DNA from: Lachnospiraceae bacterium
GTDB lineage: Bacteria > Bacillota > Clostridia > Lachnospirales > Lachnospiraceae
Assembly: GCA_024684085.1 (NCBI GenBank)
Contig: JAIKXM010000027.1
Span: forward strand, 1 to 64,000
Direction of reading: 5' to 3'
DNA length: 64,000 nucleotides
Part shown: piece by piece, positions 16,972-25,550 of the stretch
Layout of the letters: each line of letters begins with the position of its first letter
Numbering within the stretch: position 1 is the first letter of the stretch
Program-made: the position numbers and the translations under genes
The notes under the pieces: generated by a model
What the model saw: only the letters and a program-made list of their open reading frames with translations
Database searches by the model: none
What the model was told of the DNA's origin: nothing

Positions 16972-17144
16972 GGCTAGTTGTTTGCATAATATATAGCGGA
17001 CAGTTTTTATTGGAAATATATTGTTGCGATAATCTATTGCGTTTATTATGAGTTCTCGAAAAGCATTGGTTTTGCTGAAGAGGGTTCTCGACTGTATGTA
17101 GAGGTGTAAATTAATAAACTTGTTTTATTTCAATTGTTTAATTT

Positions 17145-17165
17145 CCCGTGTAGGGACGGGTTTTT
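17145..17165 (+). terminator. Hairpin with T-run between pilC and the major pilin
   Basis: CCCGT (17145-17149) pairs with ACGGG (17156-17160) around GTAGGG, followed by five T residues. It may end part of the upstream transcript. It may instead cap the 5' end of a more stable major-pilin mRNA, since the pilin needs far more copies than PilB or PilC. The 219-base gap is otherwise AT-rich, with no confident promoter. Confidence 0.5.
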
Positions 17166-17196
17166 AAAAAATATATAAAAAAAGGAGACAATGATT

Positions 17197-17712
17197 ATGA
17201 AGAAGACAAACAATGCAGGTTTTTCACTCGTGGAATTGATTGTAGTTATCGCCATTATGGCTGTACTTGTAGGTGTATTGGCACCTCAGCTGCTCCGCTA
17301 TGTTGAGAGATCAAGGGTTAGTACCGACAATCAGGCCGTTGCTGAAGTAGCTAATGCTATTAAGATAGCTATGGCTGATGAGACTATTTATAATTCTGTA
17401 AAAGGTTCGACAGGTTCTCAAGTAACTTTGACTTTAGGAACTGCTGACGCCTCGACAGCTGCGTTTTCAGGGGGCACTACTCAGCTTTTAGAAGAAGTCA
17501 AGGCTTCTTGCGGCCCAGGTGTTTATTTTAAAGCAGCTTGTTATTCCTCAGCTCAGCCATCTATTTCAGTTTCGGTTGTTAATGGAAGTGTTATAATAAA
17601 AGCAACCGGCATGTGTGATACTGATAGCAAACAAGTTGCTGCGAATACATCGTCGTATGTTGATGCAACTGGTCAAACCGTTAGTAATGGTGTAGGAGAA
17701 ATCTATTATTAA
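17197..17712 (+). CDS. pilA: Major type IV prepilin PilA
   Basis: A short leader MKKTNNAG is cut before FSLVELIVVIAIMAVLVG (Glu at +5), giving a mature pilin of about 163 residues; this is the simple, short form expected of the main fibre subunit. Two cysteines occur near C-terminal motifs (SCGPGVYF, AACYSS) and one in ATGMCD. ATG 17197 has GGAG nine bases upstream; ATG 17191 would be only three bases away. The C-terminal half uses CAA for Gln three times, while neighbouring genes use CAG almost always. This hints that the exposed part of the pilin was exchanged. Confidence 0.9.
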   Translation: MKKTNNAGFSLVELIVVIAIMAVLVGVLAPQLLRYVERSRVSTDNQAVAEVANAIKIAMADETIYNSVKGSTGSQVTLTLGTADASTAAFSGGTTQLLEEVKASCGPGVYFKAACYSSAQPSISVSVVNGSVIIKATGMCDTDSKQVAANTSSYVDATGQTVSNGVGEIYY

Positions 17713-17715
17713 TTT

Positions 17716-18477
17716 ATGAATCGGGCGATAATGATTGTATACCTCATTGTATTCATATTTGGGATTATAATTGGTAGTTTCCTGAATGTATGCATACTGC
17801 GTATACCAAGAAAAGAGAATATTGCAATAGAACCTTCCCATTGTATGAGCTGCGGTGAGAGATTGAGATGGTATGAACTCATACCTCTCTTCAGTTATCT
17901 GGCCCTGGGCGGCAGATGCCGTCATTGTAAGACACATATATCCGTTCAGTACCCCATTATTGAGGCACTGAACGGAGTGTTCTACTTATCTATTGTTATG
18001 ATTAACGGGTTCAATGTAGATTCCCTACTCTACTGCCTGTTAACATCAGCGCTTATCACACTAAGTGTGATAGACTGGAGAACTTATGAGATTCCCCTCG
18101 GAATCAATTTATTTATACTGACGCTGGGACTGATCGAGACATTTATCCATTGGGAAGATCTGATGGATCATTTGATCGGTCTCTTCGCTGTCAGTATATT
18201 TCTTGAGTTGATAGTACTCTTCACAAAAGGAAGAGGTATGGGGGGCGGCGATGTTAGGCTTATGGCTGTATGTGGCCTCTTTCTCGGATGGAAAGAGATC
18301 GTATTGGCGTTATTTATAGGCTGTATCGTAGGTTCTGTCATTCATTTGATAAGGATGCTTGCATTTGGTGCTGACAGGAGGCTGGCTTTTGGACCATATC
18401 TTGCTGTTGGCGTATTTATATCGATGATGTGGGGACAGGAGCTGATAACCTGGTACATGTCATTTTTTGCTGTCTGA
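17716..18477 (+). CDS. pilD: Prepilin peptidase PilD
   Basis: Bifunctional membrane aspartyl protease that cuts prepilin leaders and methylates the new N-terminus. The 253-residue protein has the zinc-type cysteine pairs C43-x2-C46 and C68-x2-C71 in the methylase domain. The two catalytic aspartates are D120 (VIDWRTYEIP) and D179 (GMGGGDVRLM). Several membrane helices run through the protein. It starts three bases after the pilin stop codon, without a strong ribosome-binding site of its own, so translation is probably coupled to pilA. Confidence 0.96.
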   Translation: MNRAIMIVYLIVFIFGIIIGSFLNVCILRIPRKENIAIEPSHCMSCGERLRWYELIPLFSYLALGGRCRHCKTHISVQYPIIEALNGVFYLSIVMINGFNVDSLLYCLLTSALITLSVIDWRTYEIPLGINLFILTLGLIETFIHWEDLMDHLIGLFAVSIFLELIVLFTKGRGMGGGDVRLMAVCGLFLGWKEIVLALFIGCIVGSVIHLIRMLAFGADRRLAFGPYLAVGVFISMMWGQELITWYMSFFAV

Positions 18478-18511
18478 TTATTAATTGGATCATTGTCGCA
18501 AAGTTGTAGTT

Positions 18512-18531
18512 AAATCATTAATGATTTGACA
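18512..18531 (+). promoter_or_regulatory. 16-bp perfect palindrome overlapping a TTGACA box before pilM
   Basis: AAATCATTAATGATTT (18512-18527) is a perfect palindrome. Its last two bases start TTGACA (18526-18531). Downstream, only imperfect -10 candidates (TATATA at 18551, TATATT at 18553) occur, at longer than ideal spacing. This could be an operator over an internal promoter for pilM onward. Confidence 0.35.
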
Positions 18532-18579
18532 TAGATTTAGAAGGGTAATTTATATATTTGAAAGGGAGATATTAAAAGT

Positions 18580-20316
18580 ATGGCAGAGAGAGTTTTGACT
18601 ATAGAAATGGGTTATTCTCTTACCAAGGTATGTGAGATAGAAAAAAACGGTAAGTCACCCAAAGTATATAACAGTTTTGTGATTCCTACTCCGGAGGGAA
18701 TGTTACGTGACGGACTTGTAGAGAATAACAGTGAATTCATTAATCTGTTCCTTAGGAATATGACCGTAAGGAAGATTAAGACAAGAAAGGTTATCTTCTC
18801 TATCACATCAAGTAAGATCGCTACTAGAGAAGCAGTTGTTCCCTATGTTCCGGAGAAGAAGTTAGGCGAGATCGTCAGAGCTAATCTCAGTGAATATTTC
18901 CCGGTAGATCTGTCTCAGTATCTTTTCTCACATTCTATTCTTTCTTTAGTTAAGAATGAAGCAAGTCAGGCTCAGGAAGAAGATGACCTCCTCTTAGATG
19001 ATAAGCCGAAAAAGCAGAAAGATAAGAATAAGGGAGCCAATAAGCCAAGCGGATATAAGCTTTTATTGCTTGCAGCTCCTAAGCAGCTGATACAGAGTTA
19101 TGAGCTTTTTGCTAAGAATATCGGACTTGAGATCGATTCGATCGATTATAACGGTAATTCCGTATTCCAGGCAGCCAAAGATGAATGTAAGAACGGTGTT
19201 CAGCTGATCGTTAAAGTGGATGAGAGATCGTCACTTCTGATGGTGCTTGATAATGGAATAATCTCCTTAAACAGAACGATACCTTATGGTATCGATGAAG
19301 CTATATCCACACTCCAGATGTGCAGGGAGATGGGAGAAGTAAGGAATTATGAGAATGCTCTTGAACTCGTAAGAAAGAAGAGCGTTGTGCTCTCATCTTT
19401 TTCGGAAGGAGCTTCTTTTGGACCTGATACACTGCCTTTTGATAATGAGAGGAAGTCTATTACAGAGAGACTTCGTCCTCTTGTAGGTGGTATCGTAAGG
19501 GTTATTGATTTCTATAATGCCAATCACAGTCAGACACCCGTCGAGAAGATATTCCTCACCGGTGTTGGTGCTGACTTTGTAGGATTGAACACACTTTTAG
19601 GGAAGGAAGCAGGGCTTAGCGTACAGAATCTTACAAGGATCGCAGGTATGGATACCTCAAAGATCTTCAAGGATTCCACAGGTGAATATGTAGCCTGTGT
19701 AGGTGCTGCCATTTCGCCGCTGTCTTTCTATGCGGACCATACTGAGACTGCCAACAAGAAGATGAACAGGGATGTTGATACCGGCAAGCTTGCCGCTGTC
19801 ACCCTTGTACTCTGTGTGATCGGTGCGATTGCTCTTGCCGCATATGCAATACTTCCTTATATGGAGGAGGTTGATCATAAAAAGGAATATGAGAATACGA
19901 TTGAGAAACTTCAGCCTGCATACGATGATTATCAGGCTTACATGTTAGCTCAGAGTGATGTTGAATATGTTAAGAGTCTTGAATCGGCAACACATAATCG
20001 CAATGACGAGCTTAATGCCATTATCGATGTTCTGGAAAAAGAGATGCCTAAGTCTATGATCCTTAATAGCCTTACAGCTGATGAGTACAGTGTTCAATTG
20101 GATATATCCGTAAGCACCAAGGACGAGGCTGCTTATGTGGTAAATCAGTTCAAGAATATGGAGTACTTTAACAGGCTTGGTATTTCCAGCATAGATGAAG
20201 TTACGTCACCAGCAGGTGAAGTTATGTATAATTTCCTGCTTGAATTGGAGTATTCTCCTGAGGATGAAGAGACGGAAACAGAAACAGAGGCAGAGGCAGA
20301 GGAGGTTGCTGAATAA
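18580..20316 (+). CDS. pilM: PilM-PilN fusion protein
   Basis: In most systems PilM (cytoplasmic, actin-like) binds the N-terminus of PilN (single-pass membrane protein). Here both seem to be in one 578-residue chain. Residues 1 to about 385 are PilM-like (SHS2/FtsA fold: ERVLTIEMGYSLTKV, KVDERSSLLMVLDNG, VEKIFLTGVGADF). A membrane helix lies at about 405-428. The following part, with a coiled coil and a small folded domain, matches PilN in size and topology. The tail is very acidic (EETETETEAEAEE). The TAATG overlap with the next gene (PilO) keeps the usual M-N-O order. Confidence 0.85.
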   Translation: MAERVLTIEMGYSLTKVCEIEKNGKSPKVYNSFVIPTPEGMLRDGLVENNSEFINLFLRNMTVRKIKTRKVIFSITSSKIATREAVVPYVPEKKLGEIVRANLSEYFPVDLSQYLFSHSILSLVKNEASQAQEEDDLLLDDKPKKQKDKNKGANKPSGYKLLLLAAPKQLIQSYELFAKNIGLEIDSIDYNGNSVFQAAKDECKNGVQLIVKVDERSSLLMVLDNGIISLNRTIPYGIDEAISTLQMCREMGEVRNYENALELVRKKSVVLSSFSEGASFGPDTLPFDNERKSITERLRPLVGGIVRVIDFYNANHSQTPVEKIFLTGVGADFVGLNTLLGKEAGLSVQNLTRIAGMDTSKIFKDSTGEYVACVGAAISPLSFYADHTETANKKMNRDVDTGKLAAVTLVLCVIGAIALAAYAILPYMEEVDHKKEYENTIEKLQPAYDDYQAYMLAQSDVEYVKSLESATHNRNDELNAIIDVLEKEMPKSMILNSLTADEYSVQLDISVSTKDEAAYVVNQFKNMEYFNRLGISSIDEVTSPAGEVMYNFLLELEYSPEDEETETETEAEAEEVAE

Positions 20317-21107
20317 TGAAGATTTCTAAGAAAGAGATACATTTACTCTTGATGGTATTGGGCCTTGCAATAGTTGGCGCTGTATATATGTTTGTTGTCA
20401 GACCTTATAAAGCGGATACTGCGCAGCTTAAGAAAGATAATGAGGTTCTTAAAGAGCAGGCCGAACTCTATAAAACGGTTAATCTGAAGAGACAGGATTA
20501 TGTAGATGGAAAGAGGGCTTTTGAAGAAGAGAAGTCTGATCTGATCATAGCATTCCCTTTGGAAGTTCATGAAGAAGATATGATCATGTTTTATTCTAAT
20601 CTGCCGAAACAGTTGAACAGGAAGGTGGCTATACATAATCTTGGATTTCTTGAGGGCGGAGAAGTGTTACCTGAGGGAGTTGTCCAGCTTCAGACTGATG
20701 ACACCGCTGATTCTGCGGAGGAGTCATCAGGAGGCTTTGATTCGAGTGTAAGCAGTCAGATTCACCTTTTTGTAAGTCCTATTACAATGACTTATTCATG
20801 TACAAATGAGGGCTTTAAAGACCTTATCCGCTCTATCACCAGTCAGAAGGATAAGAAGTCAATAAAGCGATTGGTAGCCAGTGCAGATTCGAGTACAGGA
20901 CTTATAACCGGAGAGATAGACGTAGCTATGTATTATATGTACGGTACAGGCAAGAATTATGTAATGAGTGCTATACCAAAGGCTGTTTCAGGCAACCAGA
21001 ATCTGTTCCATACATTAGGCAATACGGTTGATATAGGTAATACTACACTTGTAACTAATAATGATACTAATGGCGAAGAGGACGCAGATACAGACAATGC
21101 TGAATGA
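20316..21107 (+). CDS. pilO: PilO-like pilus alignment protein
   Basis: A 263-residue protein with one N-terminal membrane helix (about residues 9-27), a coiled coil (about 30-75) and an extracytoplasmic domain with an SPITMTYSCTNEGFKDLI strand-helix pattern. Position right after the PilM-PilN fusion, with a one-base overlap, and topology fit PilO, which pairs with PilN to align the assembly machine. The C-terminal tail is acidic. Sequence similarity within the PilO family is low, so the call rests mainly on topology and position. Confidence 0.8.
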   Translation: MKISKKEIHLLLMVLGLAIVGAVYMFVVRPYKADTAQLKKDNEVLKEQAELYKTVNLKRQDYVDGKRAFEEEKSDLIIAFPLEVHEEDMIMFYSNLPKQLNRKVAIHNLGFLEGGEVLPEGVVQLQTDDTADSAEESSGGFDSSVSSQIHLFVSPITMTYSCTNEGFKDLIRSITSQKDKKSIKRLVASADSSTGLITGEIDVAMYYMYGTGKNYVMSAIPKAVSGNQNLFHTLGNTVDIGNTTLVTNNDTNGEEDADTDNAE

Positions 21108-22440
21108 TAAGAGATATGCAGGACAATCGAATAGCGGCTTTACCTTGTTAGAAGTGCTTGTGGCTGTTATAGTATTCGCTATAGTTGCTGTGCCGCTCCT
21201 GCATGCTTTTGTAACTGCTGCGGATACTAATGGCAGGGCTAAGATCAATATGAGGGCGACGACTGCCGCTGAGAATGTGATGGAGTCGTGCAGGTATCAT
21301 ACGATGGAAGAGATCGACGCAAAATTCGCCGATCCTACATCTTCCAATGTTACCAAGGTCGTCGATCCAACAACAGGGGCTGAGACCGGCAAGGTTATAT
21401 ATGAGGTAACTGATGCTTCTCTATATAAGACGTCACTTCCTGACGGATATAGAGTATTCCTCACCCTTGATCCTACTAAATACCCTAATTATAATGATAT
21501 GAATCTTGCTGATCTTGAGACTGTCAGCGTAAGTGATTCGGGTGTATATACCATGGCAGCTGACTATGATCAGGTTGTCTACAATAAGTTCGTTCAGTGG
21601 AATGCCGATTGTCATTCCGAGAATCCTGCGCAGTTCAATCTTAAGAATTACGATTTTTTCAAGGATAATCTAAAGAGAAGAATTGAGATCATCATTAAGA
21701 GTAACGGAACCGTAACGGATGAAGAAGGCAATTCTGTTGAGATAGTATCTGTTAATCTTAATATAAATTACAGGCTGGATAATTATAGTGGAATAATATC
21801 CAATACCGTGACCAGTACATTCAAGTCTCTGCCTAACGGGCAAAAGGTGTATGAGACTACTGATGCTGAGATCTTCAATAACCAGGCTACAGAAGTTCCT
21901 TTGAAGAGTGTATTCCTGTTTTATACACCAAGGTATAAGGCCGGCACTCTTGGAAGCGACAGGGAGATCATTAATGTAGAGAATAATGATAATATTGATA
22001 TTAATCTTTTTGTTATTGAGCAGCTCTATGAGAATGAGGACGGTGTACTGGCAGCTGAAGATGCTACTACGTACAGGGATAAATACCTCGGTAAGATCGG
22101 TTCCAATAAAGCCTTAACAGTCAATGTCTTCGAAAAGGAAGATGGAGCGGAAAGGGCTTCCATAGATTTCAGGACCAATATGTGTGAAAATGTGCCCAAT
22201 ACAGGTAAGAAGGCTGACGGTTCGCCTTCTACTGACGGTTCACTTTTGTTAAATCTTGTATACAGGCGTGGTGCATCAATCCTTAATGCTTTGGACAGAA
22301 TGAATGTAAGAAGCGCTGACGGTCGATTCCTTAAGGCCGATAATACACCGAATCGTATATTTACCATGCAGGTAGATGTCTATGATAATGTAGATACAAC
22401 GAGACCTATTGTATCACTTGATGGTACTAAGATTGAATAA
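21097..22440 (+). CDS. Minor prepilin, PilV-like
   Basis: The leader ends QSNSG|FTLLEVLVAVIVFAIVAVPLL, with Glu at +5 and the conserved proline in the helix. The mature part (about 420 residues) is large for a minor pilin and contains repeated beta-rich stretches. ATG 21097 is favoured because it gives only an 11-base overlap with pilO; ATG 21061 or 21070 in the same frame would give longer leaders. No strong ribosome-binding site supports any of them, so translational coupling is likely. Confidence 0.82.
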   Translation: MLNDKRYAGQSNSGFTLLEVLVAVIVFAIVAVPLLHAFVTAADTNGRAKINMRATTAAENVMESCRYHTMEEIDAKFADPTSSNVTKVVDPTTGAETGKVIYEVTDASLYKTSLPDGYRVFLTLDPTKYPNYNDMNLADLETVSVSDSGVYTMAADYDQVVYNKFVQWNADCHSENPAQFNLKNYDFFKDNLKRRIEIIIKSNGTVTDEEGNSVEIVSVNLNINYRLDNYSGIISNTVTSTFKSLPNGQKVYETTDAEIFNNQATEVPLKSVFLFYTPRYKAGTLGSDREIINVENNDNIDINLFVIEQLYENEDGVLAAEDATTYRDKYLGKIGSNKALTVNVFEKEDGAERASIDFRTNMCENVPNTGKKADGSPSTDGSLLLNLVYRRGASILNALDRMNVRSADGRFLKADNTPNRIFTMQVDVYDNVDTTRPIVSLDGTKIE

Positions 22441-22457
22441 ACGGGAAGAAGTAAGAT

Positions 22458-24854
22458 ATGATACGACGAATGAAAGAATCTGGCAAAAGAATAAAGACTG
22501 ATAACAGTGGTGTGTCGCTTGTTACTGTTGTTATCATAATAGGCTTTGTAGTTATGTTAGCCAGTACTTTGCTTATGACCTCACTTATCAATTATAAGAT
22601 GAAGGCTGTTAATATAGAATCATCAGATACATTCTATTCTGCGGAAAGAGTTCTGGATGAGATCAATGTGGGTCTTCAGGCAGTTGTATCCAATTCTTTA
22701 AGCTCTGCATACGCTGAAGTTCTGGCTCATTACGGTAGTTACGATAACTCTCGTAAGGTTGAGTTGATGCAGACAAAATACTATGAGAGGTTGTGGGAGA
22801 CTTTGTCCACAGATCCTACACAGACGTCCGAAGAACAGGCAGCGGATGCCTTCACTTATGGTGTAAGAGATAATTACAGTATCAACAGATTGTATAGTAT
22901 GTTGAAAAAATCAACAAAATGGACGGAAGCAGATGCCCTTAACCCGAATGCTCTTGAAGACGGATATGGCGCGATCTTATCTACCGTTGACAGTAGCGGT
23001 AATCCAAGTAAGAGAGGTGTAATGGAGTCTTATGATAAGAACGGAGTAGTGCTTAAGGATCTTACCATCTATTATAAGGATGCCAAAGGGTTCGTATCTG
23101 TGATCAAGACGGATATCAGACTTACATATCCCGATTTCGATTTTGCCGCCAACTCTATTATACCGGATCTTCCGAAATATACATTTATAGCCGACGGTGG
23201 CACGACGATACAGGGTAATACTGTTGAACTTAACGGTAATATGTATGCGGATTCATTGTCTATTGAAGCAACCAGTCCGGCGAATCATAAGACAATAACG
23301 AATACAAGTGAAAATTCTAAATTCATTGTTAAGAATGCTATAAATTTCAAGAATACTACATATGTTAGTAATGAAGATTCCAATTATTTCTGGGCTAATA
23401 CTATTGTGGCCGATTCAAGTGAAGTGACTCTTAATGGCTTTACTAATGTTGCCAATGACCTTGATATTAAGGGTAGAGCATCGAAGGTTACGATTTCCGG
23501 AGATTATAATGGATTTGGCAACTCTCTTGATGATCCGGATTACAGTAGTGCCATTCTTATCAACGGAACCGATTCTGAGCTGAACCTTGAGAATATCCGT
23601 AGATTTACTGTTGCGGGACATGCTTTTATTAACAGCAATAAGCGAGATACTGAAGAAGCTACCAACCAGGCTGCAGAGAATGCCAATACAATAGCTCATA
23701 ACAGAGGCATTAATGACAATTCCAGCAAAGTATATACAGGTGAGTCCCTTGCCATTAAGAGTAATCAGCTTATATATCTTGTGCCGGCTGAATGTATTGG
23801 CGTAAGTAAGGCTAACGGTAAGTCAATGTTCAATAAGAATCCTTTGACTGCAGAAGAGTATAATGCTATTATATCGGACCCTGAACATTTTGACGAGGTA
23901 TCAGCTACTGTTGACGTAACCAAACTGGGTGATAATCTATCCAATTATATATATATGGCAGGTTCTATCCCTCAGGCAGAGAAAGTAGTCGTACCGGTTG
24001 CGGACGGATCGACGCCCTGTCTTGTATATTATTATATGAAGTTCGCAGATGAGAATGCTGCCAATAAATATTTCACCAAATATTATGGAATGAATAAGGA
24101 ATCTATGGATCAGTTCCTTAAGTTCTATGTCGATAATATTAAGATCAAAGATACCAGCAATATCTTGAGATTCAAGGTTGCAGGTAATCTTACTATCGGT
24201 GATAAGACAGATGATTATACCAATCTTCCTTCGGTTATGGAAGATGCCTCTAATGATATGGAGGCTAATTATGTTAAATACAATGATCAGTTTACGGCTT
24301 TGTGTACGATGTTGATCGATAATTTTAGTGAGCTTAGAAACTGTCAGCCGGCATATGTACATGAAGACGGTAAGATCGTACCTAAGCAGGTAATGTTCGA
24401 GAATATGGTCGATCCCGACAACCTTGATAACTTTATCAGTATTGCAGAAGGTCCTAATATTGACAGACATGGCAACAGAGTGGATGTTAAGGATGCTTCC
24501 GGCAATATCAGAGTTGTGATCACGAAGGGAGATTATCTGATCAATAATCCTGATATCAATCTTGTCATAAGTGCCGGCGATGTTACTATCGATGAAACGT
24601 CTTTCCACGGTACGGTAGTATGTAACGGTGAGCTGACTGTTACCAGCAGCTGTTCAACCGTAGTATGCGATTCCGATAAGGTCAGATCGGTACTTCAGCT
24701 TGGATTTGACAAAGATGGTGTTACTTATTCATGTGCTTATGTATTCAGAGACGGAACAGAATTCGCTTTTACAACGCTTAGCAGTGACGGCTCTAATAGT
24801 GATGATACAAGGATGTCTAATCTTATTGCTTACGAGAATTGGTCTAAGGAATAA
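22458..24854 (+). CDS. Large PilX-like pilus protein without Glu+5
   Basis: A 798-residue protein. Its N-terminus, DNSGVSLVTVVIIIGFVVML, resembles PilX: after the probable cleavage glycine the fifth residue is Thr, not Glu. The type II secretion tip pseudopilin GspK also lacks this Glu and sits at the filament tip. The central part (about 230-390) has many short Asn/Gly/Thr strands (TTIQGNTVELNGNMYADS) typical of a beta-helix-like fold. The region near 680-740 has a similar pattern. It could be part of a pilus tip complex (inference). Confidence 0.75.
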   Translation: MIRRMKESGKRIKTDNSGVSLVTVVIIIGFVVMLASTLLMTSLINYKMKAVNIESSDTFYSAERVLDEINVGLQAVVSNSLSSAYAEVLAHYGSYDNSRKVELMQTKYYERLWETLSTDPTQTSEEQAADAFTYGVRDNYSINRLYSMLKKSTKWTEADALNPNALEDGYGAILSTVDSSGNPSKRGVMESYDKNGVVLKDLTIYYKDAKGFVSVIKTDIRLTYPDFDFAANSIIPDLPKYTFIADGGTTIQGNTVELNGNMYADSLSIEATSPANHKTITNTSENSKFIVKNAINFKNTTYVSNEDSNYFWANTIVADSSEVTLNGFTNVANDLDIKGRASKVTISGDYNGFGNSLDDPDYSSAILINGTDSELNLENIRRFTVAGHAFINSNKRDTEEATNQAAENANTIAHNRGINDNSSKVYTGESLAIKSNQLIYLVPAECIGVSKANGKSMFNKNPLTAEEYNAIISDPEHFDEVSATVDVTKLGDNLSNYIYMAGSIPQAEKVVVPVADGSTPCLVYYYMKFADENAANKYFTKYYGMNKESMDQFLKFYVDNIKIKDTSNILRFKVAGNLTIGDKTDDYTNLPSVMEDASNDMEANYVKYNDQFTALCTMLIDNFSELRNCQPAYVHEDGKIVPKQVMFENMVDPDNLDNFISIAEGPNIDRHGNRVDVKDASGNIRVVITKGDYLINNPDINLVISAGDVTIDETSFHGTVVCNGELTVTSSCSTVVCDSDKVRSVLQLGFDKDGVTYSCAYVFRDGTEFAFTTLSSDGSNSDDTRMSNLIAYENWSKE

Positions 24855-24866
24855 AGGAGTTTTGAG

Positions 24867-25484
24867 ATGGTCTCTAAGGATAACAACGGATTCTCATTAA
24901 TTGAATTAATAGTCGTGATCGCGGTCATGGGTATTTTTCTTGGTGTGGGTCTTTATACGATTAATTATTTATTCGGCGGAGATGCCAAGCAGTTGACCAA
25001 TAAGCTTGATGGGGAATTGAATGAAGTCAAGACAGGTTCCATGAGTCGCTTCGATGAGACACTTACAATAGAATATTGTACTTCTGCGGAAGGTAAGCAG
25101 TACGACAGCGAAGGTTATTATGCTGTCAAAGAGTTATGGACGATCAGGAATAATATGGCTAATCCTTCCACATCGATACGCAAGAGCATCGGTGAAGAAA
25201 GTACCAGAATGGGATCCGGAAGATCGGTGATCAAAGTTCAGTTTGAAGACGGAGCTATCGTTACTCTGGGAGCTGAAGGCAATTCCGGAGAGAATACTCT
25301 TATGATCACATTCGACAGAGCAACCGGCGCACTTAATGATGCTTATATAATACCCAAGGGCGGCGATATATCATCAGCTACGAAAACCGGCAATCTTAGC
25401 ACTATTACGATTACCGGAGGTCGAAAAGAGTATGTTGTAACTTTTGATGTAAGTACCGGCCGTCACACATTATCGAATTCATAA
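24867..25484 (+). CDS. Minor prepilin, short
   Basis: A 205-residue prepilin with leader MVSKDNNG and cleavage before FSLIELIVVIAVMGIFLG (Glu at +5). The rest is a small beta-rich domain without cysteine pairs. ATG 24867 has AAGGAG seven bases upstream. It lies between the two giant minor pilins, where GspH/PilE-type initiators occur in other systems. Confidence 0.85.
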   Translation: MVSKDNNGFSLIELIVVIAVMGIFLGVGLYTINYLFGGDAKQLTNKLDGELNEVKTGSMSRFDETLTIEYCTSAEGKQYDSEGYYAVKELWTIRNNMANPSTSIRKSIGEESTRMGSGRSVIKVQFEDGAIVTLGAEGNSGENTLMITFDRATGALNDAYIIPKGGDISSATKTGNLSTITITGGRKEYVVTFDVSTGRHTLSNS

Positions 25485-25550
25485 TGTATATTTTAGAAGG
25501 GGCTTACAGGCAAAGGGTAGTTATTAGATATTGCTGAGGTGTTTGAGAAT

